Below, in pieces: positions 23,237-36,300 of a DNA stretch of 64,000 bases. The DNA comes from Hydractinia symbiolongicarpus (Eukaryota > Cnidaria > Hydrozoa > Anthoathecata > Hydractiniidae), in assembly GCF_029227915.1 (NCBI RefSeq), contig NC_079887.1, forward strand, positions 8,246,001-8,310,000, given 5' to 3'. The first letter of the stretch is position 1; each line of letters opens with the position of its first letter. The position numbers and the translations under genes were made by a program. The notes under the pieces were generated by a model that had not been told where the DNA came from, searched no databases, and saw only the letters and a list, made by a program, of their open reading frames with translations.

Positions 23237-24886
23237 TAAATAAATTCGATTAGTAAACGATGATGTGTCAACTTTTAAGAAGATTTTAAGAGATTTTCTT
23301 TTTTTCCATTTCACACTATCAGATACATTCGTAAGTATGACATTAGCGATGTCGTTAGATAAACAGTTGATAATACTTAGTTTCGTTTCTTTCGAATATT
23401 TTTGCTGAAATTTTTATCTGTGAAGGAAAGTTTAATGAATTAGATTTTTATAGAAGTTCTTGATTTCATAAATTTCTTTCATTCAGCCTTTAGGAAGATT
23501 TTTGTATATTAGAATTTGTTGTAAATTTTGTAAAAACTGATAAAAATATTACATTTGTATATATCTATACATATATTGTACAGTGAACCTGTCTACTCGT
23601 TCGTTCAAAGTGGCAAAAATAAGCAAAAAATACCTAAAAGTTGATGTTATGTAAGGGTTTTTTATATTATGTTATTTGTTTTTTTTTCTGTATTTTTTTT
23701 ATATAATTCACAGTACTAAATATCTTGTACATGCTTTTTGTTTCGCTTTTCATAACTTGGGACCGAAATAACAGAGTGAATTATAAATTTCCAAACAACC
23801 TGATAGAAACAACCTCAAAAAGATAGAAACAAGGTCGTGTTTTAAAATGAGGCGGGAAATTTATGTAAATTCAAATGTATGTATTTATGAAAAAGTGTAT
23901 ATGAGATTTAGTAATAATAATAAAAGATAAATAACCCTTGCTTATTTACATGTTTACAATGTGAGCAGATGAAGTCAGGTATTTACAAAGAATCAGGTAT
24001 TTACAAAGAATGAGTGTTACATTTCCTGAATTAGACGAAAAATATTCACAGTTCACTACTAATAATGGTGAAAACGCGCTGCGACTTTTTTTCAGTGTAA
24101 AATAACATCGCTTAATGGAGTCGCATTTAAGGTAGCTGCAGCTCGAATCAGGCAGAAATTGTTTACACAAAGAGTAAAATGGTTTAAAGGGACAAAAAAA
24201 AATTTATAATGCATTTTTATCAAGTATAAATTAGAAAATCTAAGACGTCGTATACAATTTTTGTTCACATACAGATGAGACCATGTTTATACATTGCGGA
24301 TACAAATCATTGTGCACAGGCAAAATAAAAGGTCTGACTAAAAAAAAGGTAGTCACTGAAAGAGAAAGCGTGAGCTTACGTTTAATGTCGCCATTTTGTT
24401 TCTTTGATTTTGTTCACATGATACCGTTACAGTGCGGAGCGAACGGACTTGTTCTGTTTTGCACTCCGGATAGGCTCGATGACAAACACGTTATCCGGTA
24501 CAAAATTCGATCTCTATCCGCAATGTGTGAACATGATTAAAAAGACAAAAATAATCGGTACACACAATAGGACTGACAAAACTCTTTCATTTAAACTAAA
24601 AAAATATTCCATTGTAGACAACATTTAAAGAAACGGACAAATTACCAAGAAATATTGCTGTATAAAAACATTTAAATTCATATAAAAAGACGTCTATACT
24701 TCACAGCATGAGAAGTCATAAAGGCGAAGCGCTTTTATATAGAATGTCCAAAGCTATTCTGAAATCGAATCAAATAGATTCCACTTTGCTTCTAAATTCC
24801 GGATAGTATTCTTTTTTTTTTCTGACAATATCGCTATTGGAAAGCCTTTTGTTGAAGCGCTTCAGACGACGCAACAGAAACACGCT
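23237..24886. other. Intergenic region between convergent CaMKK and BACURD genes
   Basis: No gene is supported. The interval holds AT-rich sequence with several AATAAA-type hexamers (for example near 23920-23935) that may end CaMKK transcripts, a short inverted-repeat element (24283-24535), and the probable 3' untranslated region of BACURD next to 24886. Confidence 0.5.
24283..24535. repeat. Short element with imperfect terminal inverted repeats
   Basis: Left arm ATGTTTATACATTGCGGATA (24283-24302) and right arm 24516-24535 (complement ATGTTCACACATTGCGGATA) differ at only two positions. The interior of about 210 bp repeats the ATCCG motif. It looks like a MITE of unassigned superfamily. Confidence 0.5.
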
Positions 24887-27800
24887 TCACGGATCATTTG
24901 CTAGCTGATGTATCCGATTTCTCCTCATGCTTGTTCCTTCTTCATTTTCTTCGCGCTCACGCTCGCGGTTACGATTCATAGCTTTCGTTGCTCGCAACAA
25001 TTCATGATCAAGTGCCGCAAGGTCCCCGCGCCCCTCGAACAACAGCACATTTAAAGTGTCCTCGTATATACGTGCTTCGGGAAACTCCACTTTGGTTTGT
25101 TTACGTTCCGTTGCATACACAATAGACGTGCAACAAACTTCAGTCACTTTTTTGCCGTTGCCGTAAAATGACCAGCAACATATTTCGTCGTTCGCAATAA
25201 TGTCTTTTATAAATAATATCCGCCCGTTAAATCGTAAAGAAAGTTTATCGAAAAGTTCGAGATTTTTCAGCATATTGTCATCAGATTGACTAAAAAAAAA
25301 AGAAATATTTAGCAGCTGCCATATTGCATTTATTTCATGACTGTGAATCATCTCAATCAAGCAGTATTCATATCATTAGCATTTCAAACAGCTGTTGAGT
25401 CAACAACAACTGTTGAACCAGTCTTGACAAGTTTGATCAATAATTCCTAAACACGACGTCCACAACGATTTGCAAGCCATAGGTAACAAACAATAGAATG
25501 GTTTTGTTAAAATAAAGCAAAAAAAAAAAAACACAAAAAAACACGCACAAGCTGCTTACCTGGTGTAGGAGTACTTATTACTGTATCGATTACAAACCAA
25601 CTTGATGACAGGCTGAAAATACAAAAGAAATATCATACTACGACGCACTCAAAAAAGCCTTTCTTTGTAGCCACAAAGAAATAATCTTTACTCTTGGTAA
25701 CCTAATTGTAGGGGGGAACACTAAAGGGGGAAGGAAAATTAAGTAAAAAGTAACGGAAAGTTTATCGTTTGAGGATTCCATTCTTACGGCTGGGTCTTCC
25801 TTACCTCCGAATGTAACTTTGATGTGAATTTGTTACATTACAGCCAGAGATACGTATAGCATTGCTCTAACTTGCTTGCCTTACGCACGAGTCGGTTCGC
25901 CGTCAGTAAATGGCTCAAAATGGACTGACAACGCTAAATTTACAGTGAGCCGGAATGAAGACTCGAACCTGAAACCTTATGATTAGAAGCCGAATGGCCT
26001 ACCACTACACCATCTCCTTTACTTAAACGCATTATAATTAAAGTAGGTCTGATAAAACATTGGTGACGGCTATTGTAGACCTTAAATAAAAGTCGACCAC
26101 CTTCAACTACGGATTAGCCTCCTTAATAATTCCCTCCCCCCTTACAAATAGGTTACACAAGACATAAATGATATACTAAACAAATTTATTATGATTGGAT
26201 ACGTTACTTTTTCAGACCGTGCAATAATTATACGTTCTTCTTTGAGAGAGGTCATCAGTGGAACTTTACACTGTGGTTCGACATCGTCTCCTTTTCTTTT
26301 TAATGCTTCTTCAACCTGTCCAGTAAACAAAACAAAACATTATCAATTGTCGCAAGAAAATTTTTTCTTGGAAAAAATACTTCCCTTTAAGTTATTGGAC
26401 TGCTGTGTTTATCACGTGTCTTCATAGCAAATCAAGCTATGTGAAAAATATTTCGTCACATTTTACTCTTATTTTTAAGTACTGTAAAAATATACTTCGG
26501 TCATTACCTCATTTGTAAGTTCTTGTAAACAATAAAACTTTGTTTCTGTCAGCAGTTCTTTCAGTTCAGTTTTATCATCAGGCATTGGAATTTTGCCATC
26601 ACGTAGATAATTCAGGATTCTGTCAAAATGTTTTCCACTTCGATCAAGGAGAACCCATCCTAAAAGAAAACAGAGAGTAAAAAACTCTGTGATCACTCTT
26701 TCTTTTTAGTGATATGATTTATCATTATATCCATTACATTGAAACTAAAACATACATAACATGCAGAGTAAACAGTATAAGCAACATCTTACTTCATTTA
26801 GAAAAAATGTGTGCAGTGAAGCATTAGCTTTTATCTAGTATATTTTTTTATTCATAATAGGTCAGATGTTTTAAGATTTTGTCATTAGCTAGCAGCTTAC
26901 TTTGTTTAAATGTCAGTACGTGTCAGAAATTACTGTGAGTGTGCCAATGTGTACACCAGTTTGAGAGACAGAGAGAGACAGGTAAGCTATAAGAAGCAGA
27001 AAAATATTTGTAGCATTTAATATGTTATCCAGATAAAAAGATTGAGTTTGTGAACAGGTGATAAGCTAAGAATAATGGTGATGACGATAATGATGACAAT
27101 AATGATAACGATTGATGGTGACTGATGAATAATGGTGACTGATGATGATTGATGATGATTGATGGTAACTGATAATAATGATGATAAGTAATGATAATTG
27201 ATGATGATTGACTTAATGCAGGTGAATTTGAGGTTAGAACTAACATGGTCAAGAGCAGAATGGAAAAAAGTCAAGATGTTTAGCTGATAAAAATGATGAT
27301 AATGATAATGGTAATGGTGATGGTGATGGTAATGGTGATGATGATGATGATGATGATGATGACATCACTTAGAAAATTAAGATTCCCAACAACCACCATA
27401 AGTCCAACAACATATGGCACTTACTCCAGCATATGCCACTTACTCCAGCATGACACGTAGTAAGGCCTTTAAGCAAAATTCACAGGCCTGGTAGGCACAC
27501 CACAACAGAACTGGATCGTGAAGGGTGAATGAGGAGTTATCCAAATGAGAGTTTGTTGTGTTATTATTTGAGTAAAACTAAAAGAGTAAAACTTTGAAGA
27601 ACTTGTGTTTTTTATGTTGTTTGAATATTACACTATGTTTGTATATATATACTACAATTTAGTATATATATTTTTAGTTCAACATGTAAAAAAGTCTTCC
27701 TCTCAAACTCTAAGGTATAGTGAGAGTTGCATTAACATCGAGGGTCTTTTACTTATTTTCAAATTCCAATTCAAATGTTTAAAATTCTCAATTCAAGTTA

Positions 27801-30606
27801 ACCTTAACAAGCAAATTTTATCAGGGCTTTCAGCACAATATTCTGGCAAGCTGGTGAGTTTTATTTATGTGGCTTTGTTTGCTCTTTTTCAACAGGCTTG
27901 CCGTTTTTGCTATCAATTTTTTTATCAATTATTTAAATTTAGTTTCATTGTATTTCGTATTTTGTGCCCTGATCTGGTTTTGGGTGTTTGGTACCTAAAT
28001 GTCTAAATTTTCACTTTTCCAATTTCACCAGTATAGAAACTTGTGTGCTTTACAGAATAGACTGCCAGTGCTGGGTACCTCAGCAATGAGAATATTTGTG
28101 CATAGTGGAGGTATGACATTTTAATCTATATATATAGCTATATTGTTATCTTTGTAATCATTCATTAAATACTAAAAATCCATATTATTACAAAACTAGA
28201 TGGGCTGGAGAATATTTATATTTATAAGAAAAATTTTCCATTTCTATGTGAAGCCTCCTCCGCAGATCATTTTTGATAATTAACTTCACCAACTTTTCCA
28301 AACATTGTGTCTAATTTCTTAATAAAAGAAAAGAAATATGCAGCCATTAGGTATTACACATTTGAAACAAGTGGGCAAGTATTGCAATTATTTCAACCAA
28401 TTAAATTAATTCCAGTGGATCTCACATTGAAATAAACATATAATAGAATTAAAATGTGAATTACAAATCTTGGAAGTTTCAGCTGATTCGTTTTTTGTTA
28501 AACCCGTACACAAATATATACTCACATTGTCCACTGACATTTTTGTGAAGTTTTTTCAAAGGAATAGTTTATAGTCAAACTATAAGGTTATATAGCAAGC
28601 AGAGTTGTTATATTCTTGCAGACGAGTTTGCGTCATAATACTGGTTAAACCAATCACGGACCAGTATTCAGGTTAAGCAGCCATTATGAAATGGTGTACA
28701 CAAGTCGTAATCATGTTTTTGTGGTCAAACCTTTGTAAATACAAGACGGATTTTTCAGAAAATTTTTTTATCGTTAAATCTTTAATGTTTCAGATATATA
28801 CTGGTTAATCCTTGCCATTTAGCTACATTTGCCATTTACCCAAGTTCTGTTTAGTTAAAATTTCTACTGTGAAGTTTTGACCGTAAGAAGTCCACTTTGT
28901 ACACCAAAGGAGACCATGAAGGAGAACAATCCGACTGCAAGAATCATTGTGAGAGCTGTTTGTTTAGATATTCTTTACATTAACGACATAGATGACAACG
29001 TAATCAGTAATGTTCTCGCATTTGCGGATAATTCACTGTTATTTTCAAAAGTGAAAAACAGAAGTGATAGAGATCAACTACAAAATGATATTGAAACTAT
29101 GTTTAATTGGTCAAAAAACTGGTGTATGCTTTTCAATTTTAATACATGTAAATGTCTACACATTGGTTGGAACAATCAACACTATGAGTACTATATTGAT
29201 AACCACCTAATAAAAGCTGTATAAGTAGAAAAGGACCTTGGTGTGTATGTTGATGCAACTATAAGTTTTAGTAAGCAATGTGCAGAAGCTATGTAAAAAT
29301 CAAACAGTACCTTGGGTGTCATCAAACAGGACCTTGGGTGTCATCAAATGAACTTTGGAATGCAAAACCAAAAGCAACTTGTATATATTATACAAATCCC
29401 TAGTGACCCCATGTTGAATACAGCATACAACTTTGGAGACCATTTCTGCAAAAGGACATTGACAACCCAACAAAGGTCCAGAAAAGATTTACTAGGATGA
29501 CCATTAGGTATTAGTCATCCACCATACGAGGAAAGACTTGAAGAATGTAATTTGATATCTCTGGAAATGAGGAGATGAAGAGCTGAGCGCTGACCCTAAT
29601 TGAGTTTGCGTAGCTCAAAGAGAGCATTAATTACTCCAGGACTCCCCATCAAAGCCATGGCCCCTCATGGAAATAATAGACAGGGTATACCCCTTGACAT
29701 TTGTGAGGCTAGCCATGTAAAATATGCACATTTCTAATCTCTCTCTGTGACCTCGTCGAAGTGTTTAAAATCATGAATAGCTATGAAATTTGAACCTGAA
29801 TGACTTTTTTGAACTGAGTGAGAATTGACTGACAAGGGACACTCAAAAAAGATATGGAAACCTTGTTGGATAAAATAAAATTTTCATTTGTTCCTCAGTT
29901 TAATAATGAATGGAACATTCTACCAGAGAAAGCAGTGCCTGCCACTTCAACAAACCTTTTTAAAAAGTTTATTCAACCGCATGCCGAGACTGTTAGGGGG
30001 CTCTATACAAGTCAAAGTTGCCCTAGTTCCGAAACAACCACCGATCTTGGCCTACTAAGGACCATACGGGTAGATCCAGTAAGTTATCCGGTAAGTTATG
30101 CAGTAAGTTAATAAGGATGGGATACACTGCATTATTTTTTTTCTTAAAATGTACAACATAAAGTATATAATATAAAGTATAATTACATAGATTGAATGAA
30201 TGATCCAATTAATAAAATTTTAGTGTGTTTAAATTTACACTTGTGTATTTTTCTCACGCATTTAATTTCCCTGTACTTTTAGGTTTTGCACACTCTTTGA
30301 CTTTGTTTTTATCTGTGCCTTTGGCAATTTTTTCACCTTATAAACACAAAACATAAACTGTAGCTTTTATTTTAATAGTATAGACAGCTATACTTTTACA
30401 ATAAAAGACAATCATTCTTTAATACCTTCGCTGTCAGTTAGAACTTCCATTCTTCCACTGAACATTGCCCGAAGCATACTATCTGACCTTTTAGTTAATG
30501 TTCCCAAAGTTGTGTAAAACAAAGAACCTCCAACATTAAGCTTGACATATTTAGTTGAAACAGCCTTGGAGTTGTCATCAGCTACACTTATAGTTTCTCC
30601 AGACAT
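24887..30606 (-). CDS. BACURD/KCTD10-KCTD13-TNFAIP1-like BTB adaptor, 5 exons
   Basis: Exons in coding order (minus strand): 30606-30426, 26659-26508, 26315-26208, 25612-25560, 25289-24887. Phases agree and yield 298 residues, close to the usual 310-330. The BTB/POZ (T1-type) domain covers about residues 19-120: [34 protein letters not shown] and [19 protein letters not shown]. The C-terminal half has LLKN-like [48 protein letters not shown] and [14 protein letters not shown], all strongly conserved in BACURD proteins; the [11 protein letters not shown] region matches the PCNA-binding stretch described for family members. These proteins are substrate adaptors of cullin-3 ubiquitin ligases, acting for example on RhoA. 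The start at 30606 gives MSGE, as in relatives; an in-frame ATG six codons upstream (30624) is possible. Intron 1 (3.8 kb) holds a LINE and a SINE. Confidence 0.92.
25680..26018 (-). mobile_element. Second tRNA-derived SINE (Arg-TCT-like head)
   Basis: On the minus strand, 26018-25950 resembles a tRNA gene: A-box-like TGGTGTAGTGG, an anticodon-loop-like CTTCTAA and B box GGTTCGAGTC. The stems pair poorly, so it is not a working tRNA. A unique-looking body continues to about 25680. It sits in intron 3 of the BACURD gene. The length and 3' end are estimates. Confidence 0.45.
27055..27362. repeat. GATG/GAT microsatellite
   Basis: An imperfect run of GATGATGATT, GATAAT and GGTGAT units is interrupted near 27215-27285 and ends in a pure (GAT)n block at about 27335-27361. 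It lies in BACURD intron 1. Confidence 0.85.
28880..30118 (+). mobile_element. CR1/L2-like LINE fragment, interrupted by a SINE
   Basis: From about 28960 the plus strand encodes [20 protein letters not shown], a reverse transcriptase catalytic region with FADN in place of FADD. It continues with [20 protein letters not shown] and, in further frames, [18 protein letters not shown] and [15 protein letters not shown], giving a recognisable C-terminal half of a non-LTR RT with many stops. Near 29588-29738 a SINE interrupts it. The 3' part (29854-30110) ends with short repeats of GTAAGTTA. It lies opposite to the host BACURD gene. Confidence 0.75.
29588..29738 (+). mobile_element. tRNA-SINE copy, 5'-truncated, nested in LINE
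   Basis: It matches the 3' half of the SINE at 40391-40629: CTAATTGAGT, CCATGGCCCCTC, AATAATAGACAGGGTAT and GCTAGCCATGTAAAATATGC are shared in the same order. It ends in ACATTTCTAATCTC, a weak version of the TATC tail. It splits the LINE reading frame, so it inserted after the LINE. Confidence 0.75.
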
Positions 30607-30626
30607 CCTGACATAAAACCTCATAA

Positions 30627-33370
30627 GTTAATTTTGAATTTAGACTTATAATAAGAAGGTTCTATCTCAAAACTTTACGTAAACAAATTTAACTGCAGAC
30701 TCGACACATTTACGGCGGCCATGTTTTTATATTTATACTCCCGTTTTAGATATTCGGCCCCAGCCTTTTTTGGCTCAAAGAAGAACGTTATGAGAGTCAG
30801 ATTTTACGTTACAAAAACAGAAACATCAAGGCGAACGTAAACAAAAAGGAATTTAAAGGACCAGAAATTGCAAATGTGCTGGCAAATCACCTTTTCCAAA
30901 CCGTCTTCGGCAGTCATCCAAGAGTCGAAGTAGACGAAACTTGGGGTATGTATGAATGCCGGTTTAATTTTAAGAAACGCTAACAACTCAGCTTACGAAG
31001 TTTATTTTTATATTTGATAAATATTTTCTTGGAATTTAGAAATATTTCTGTTATAAATAAGCCACTGCTCGTCCCCACGTGTTTCTGCCTTTTCGATATG
31101 AAAGATGACGGCGAAAATACACTAGGCTTGTTAACCTTTGTTGACCAATATATGGTCTGACCAGCAATGGCGAATCTTCAGCGAGCGGCCATAAATTTTA
31201 TGTTATACATATATAAAATATATGATACATATACATAGACAAAATATATGCGAAAAATTATCTTGGTAATGTGTTAAAGTTTGGAAAAGATGTTGTCTGT
31301 TCCACCATCACATGGTTTACCTGTACTAAGCGCTCATCCCGGTTTTACTCGCCATTAATTTTTTAACTTTCAGAAATAACTTGTTAAATTGAGGTCTGCA
31401 GATCACCTTCTGACCTTTTCATTTTCTAAACTTTTTTTAATTTTTTAATATTTTTTTTCTATATGTTTAGATTTAACCACATATAAAAATCTTAAATAAA
31501 ACAATTTTAAAATTTTGGCTACAAAGGTAGATTCCGAGGCAGCATCCTAATTGCCAGATAGCTACCCTATTTATTCCTATTCTTTTAAAGTTTTTATTTG
31601 GTTTAATTTTAGCCATTTTTTATGTTGGGGTTGTTGACTACCTCTGGCTAAAAATTATAGTAGCCATATACAGCTTGGCGTCAACAAAATTTTTATTTAA
31701 TAGAAAGTCATTGATTCAAGAAGACAACAGTTTTAATTAACCTGTGATACATAGCTAGAAGTTTTTTACTCAAATTAATTTTGTAACGACAGGCTTTAGT
31801 ATGTGTTTTCATTTAAAGCAACAATAAATTCTGCAAATTTCACGAAAATGTATTCCACAAAATAAGATTGCTGCCGACACGGTTTACATACACTGAGCGC
31901 TCAACGTAGTGTTCACACAGTCACTTTTGGCTTAACCCGGCGTTCCGACGCCGGGTTTCCCGACTGTCTTTGTAATAATAGCTGCATTATATCACCAGCC
32001 GGTTCGAACCACGAACGAAATCTTTACGTTACAAATAACTGTTGTGATACATTTTTATTAACTTTGTTGCGACAGGTAAAGGAATTTACCTTTCATTTTA
32101 TTAACCCGCGTCGGAATTGCCATGCAGGAAATATGTAGAAACAGGGTTATCCACCGTGAAAATTTCCACAGGCTAACGACTGGTTAAAAAAAGACAGAAA
32201 ATATACAAGCTTATTAACTATAATTTTGTTCGGGAAAATTTCAAAATAATTCCTCAATTCGTGAAAACGTCTTCCTTGGAAAAATCCTTGCAAAGGAAGT
32301 AGTTATCTTGGATAATAAACAAATAAGAAAACATACAAACATCAGTAATAACTCTCAACTAATTCTTCTCTAACAAATTATTTCCCGTATTCAAAATATA
32401 CAAATATAAGAATACATTTTTTTAGATTTTAAAATTAAATAAACAAAAACGATCTAACCTGAAAGGAACTCTTTGCATCGCTTAAATTAAAATATGAAAA
32501 AAAAAAAAACTTATCATTTGGCGGGCGGACCATATTTTACATACTTACACCATATCAAAGAAGATATCGTATTTCTGAAAATATACACCTAGCAAACATT
32601 TCAAGAAAATATAAATCCACTTTAATATATATTAACCTTTTAAATATACACATAGAAATATATACATCTGGCAAAAACGATAAAACTTTTGAATTTCTGG
32701 CAACATTGGAACATGACCATCAAATAAAAATGGCGATAGCGATGTCAACACTGCAGTGTTTAGTGATCTTTAAGTTTTGTAAATAAATACTAGGTCGGGT
32801 AAGTACTATCCTAATTTCTCCAACAGTATTTGTAAAATACAAATGGGAAGACAATATAGGGAAAATCAAAAAACCTAGCAAAGCCCATATAGAGACTTTT
32901 AGTTCTTTATCATAAGTTTCTCAGTGAAAAAAAAAATTCGAAAACATGAAAATCAGTTTAAAATAGATTGAAATTAAAGATACGCTATTTTTATATAAGC
33001 ATTCCCGCTGCAGGTATTATGAAGCCCGAGCACAACCATTTATTTAGCCTGAATACAAAATGTTTTTGTTTTGTTCTTAAATTGTGCCTATAAAACGAGA
33101 ATAATCACAAGCTGTTTTTATCCTTTCGAAAATTTTCACTTTCTTTAATGTTTTTCTTGGCGTTTTTATTTATTTTAATTGAGCTAAGCGAACCAAATCG
33201 GTAATACTTTCCAAAAAGGGACTTTCCAGCTTTGTCTAGACAATTATCCACATTTTATATATACATTTTGTCAAAATTTGCTAAATCTACCGGTTTTCTG
33301 TGTTCCTGAGCACCTTATTGAAATAAATTTTAGTTCCTGGAGATTCTTAGATTTAGTTCAGGAGGTTTCG
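30627..33370. other. Intergenic region upstream of BACURD and downstream of the WD40 gene
   Basis: No supported gene. Just upstream of the BACURD start is a less AT-rich stretch with CGGCGGCCATG (about 30712-30723) that could belong to its 5' untranslated exon or promoter. Farther on there is a perfect GC-rich hairpin (31934-31957) and AT-rich sequence without clear coding structure. Confidence 0.4.
31934..31957. repeat. GC-rich perfect hairpin
   Basis: AACCCGGCGT and ACGCCGGGTT flank a 4-base loop (TCCG). The 10-bp stem stands out from the AT-rich surroundings. It may be the core of a decayed fold-back element; no function is implied. Confidence 0.6.
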
Positions 33371-36300
33371 CTACATTGTATCTTGGACGATATAAAGAGT
33401 TTTACTTGCACACACCGCCACGTGCGGATGATGAGTTGTTTTGTGATCCAATGAATAACAAGCACCAGGTAGATTCAACGCGCTTCCGATCGTCTGAAAG
33501 ATAAATTTTTTTAAAAATTTCCCGACATTTGAAAATTTTGAGATAATTGCGACTATTACAATATAGTGGACTCGTATGGGAATTTCTTTCAGATTGAGAA
33601 AGTTCGAGATAAAAATACAAAAAATAGTTCGACAACCGCAGAAAGCAGTGTTTGTCGAGATTTCGACAAAAAGCCCACTGCATTTACTTCTTGCTCTGAA
33701 AAGCGAATTAAACACGGAAATCAATTTTTCTGAATCTTTCAAGAAACGAAGACTTGCAGGTATAATTTATTTAATCATATTTTGTTTATTGTAACAAACC
33801 GGACCAAATGATGTACTTTCCACCAATCGTGATAAATTTTGGCAAAATGTTTTGCTGAGATAAATCTTTGAATTTTGTGATCCAAGCGTAAAGTAATCTC
33901 TTCGCTTTTAACAACATGCTCACTTTAAAGTTCAATATAAAAGAAAGAGTTCAAACTTCTTAAAAATGCAGACAAAAAATACAAGGCAAATAAGTTTTCT
34001 TCAACTAAAATGAAACAAGCATATGTACAAATCATACCTGAAGTGAGTTTATATCGATATATCTCATAGAATTAGCATGACTTCCACCAGCAACGATGGA
34101 TTCCCTTCCCAACCATTGTGCGCAGTACAACTAAAACGAATAAAAGCACTTCAGTTTGTTTTATAAAAATACTCTAATAAAATTAAGAAAAAAGCAGGCT
34201 AACTACTATGGTGCCCAACCAAATGGATAATTCGTGAATTTAAAGATTTGATACTAATTAAGGCTCAAGTAGTCCACTATGTCTCATGTTACCCAACAAT
34301 ATAGTGATTATTGTGAACAAATTCTTGATTATAAAAAGTAAAGTCGTCCCACATTTTGGATATCTGGTTCTTTTCTATGAGTGCTGCAATACTACAAAAC
34401 AAAAATGACTTACAAATTGCCCTTGAGTAATTAACCGAATACGCAAATGATTACGTAAAGGAGTACTTAGCCAAGTACTTTACCGAGTTCTAAGCAAGTA
34501 TTTAACAAAGATTGAGTATTTAACAGAGTATATTACAGAGTATTTAGCCAAGTACTATACCCAGTTCTAAGCAAGTTTTTCACGTAGGTCGAGTACTTAA
34601 CCGACCATATTACAGAGCACTTTAGCCAAGAGTTTAATGATTACTAAAGTAGGGAAGCACAAATTCTTAACTGAGTATTTAACCAGTGATTGGTATTTTA
34701 GGCATCTAACTGAGTACTTAATACTGCTACATATAGCATAACAGGGTATTTTTTCAGAGTAAATCACAAAAAATTGCAAAATATTTTTTACCATGCTTTT
34801 ATTATAATCGGAAGGTATTTCTTTGATTAATTTACCAGTACCAAAATCAAACACTTGTAAGTTATTCTGTTTCCTCCATGATGCAGCCAACATGTTTAAG
34901 GTTCCATGTTGAATATCAAGCCCTTCTCCACAGATGTGTGGACCTGTTATCTTTTTGATTGAATACCCACCTTTCTCCCTTGAGTCCCACCACTACAAAA
35001 ATAAATAACGTAAATAAAGACTTATGCATTGAGAACAATCGTACAGGCCACACATGCGATCAAATGCAGAAAGCCAACAGTGCCAACTTTTATTCAACTA
35101 GCACAATGTGTAATCAGTTTTTTTGGTTTGTTTTCTAGGAATGAACAGAAAACATTTTGGAGTACTTCTCCTATTGATTATTTTTTTAAAACTGGCAAAG
35201 TTTTGCTGGTGATATCAATAGTTCCCACTTCTATTCTATCCAATAGAAACAAAATGGTTGAATGATTTCAAGTTTACCCTTACTCTGGGCAGGGGGCATA
35301 TTTTTTTACCTGTATAGTATCATCCCAACCACCAGAGACAAAAACATTTTTATCTTCAGGGTTAAACTGAACTGCAAACACTCTCATCACATGTCCATCC
35401 ATTATTTCAGAGTTCATGCTATAAGAATAAAAGTACGGGTTCTTGCAGGATTTATTTTCATTTTTAATAACTGCATAAATTTATGGAATAAATCTTTGCA
35501 ATTTTACCACGTGATCAAAACAATTTTATTAGTTTCATTCAAGAGTAGAGAGGAAATAAAACACATTAAAAAAAATTTTTTTGGTACTGTTATTGTACAG
35601 CTACTCATATACAAACCTTGGTTCCATCACCATAACAACTGTGCTTGTATCTGTATCATATAAGTTAATTCTACCATCGCTCCTACCCACCACAAAATTA
35701 CTTCCACTATTATTAAAAGCACATGCCATCATTTGGACATTCTCTGTATGTGAATGTACACACTTACTTGTGCTGACATGCCATTGTCTTACTGTCCCAG
35801 ACGCATCTATTAGAAAAAAAATAATGAAGTTTTGGTTACAGTTCGTTCACAATAAAAAAAATAAAGGTCTGTTTAAGGAGTTAATAGACTAAATTTTTGC
35901 AAATGGCACAATACTATATAATTTGCATAATTAATGATTTTATTCTACCACAAATTTTCAACTATTCATCAAAGAGTTGGAAGGCATATGTTGTTCCTTC
36001 ATCAACTTCAAACTCTATGTCCCAGTCAGATTCATCGAAGGATTCATCTTCGTTATTAACTTAGTACAGATTTTCAGGACCTCTTTAGGACTCAAGCTGG
36101 CACAATGTCAACAGAAGAAAAACTTATTTCTATTATTAAGATAGTGTGAGCAAGGTCAAAAATTGGTGAATTTACGCAAACACAACAATTTATTACCTTC
36201 AAGTTTAGCTAAAAACAAGGCGCTAATTAAATTTTGTGAGAATTTGATTTTAGGAATGACGGAATGGACGAAAATTTTTGCGAAATTATTTTTGCGAAAT

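Noticed and set aside
25950-26018. Functional tRNA-Arg gene on the minus strand
   Set aside because: A/B boxes are present but the anticodon and T stems pair poorly and a SINE-like body follows; a tRNA-derived SINE fits better.
31934-31957. Rho-independent terminator
   Set aside because: The hairpin is in eukaryotic intergenic DNA without a U-tract or an adjacent bacterial-type gene.
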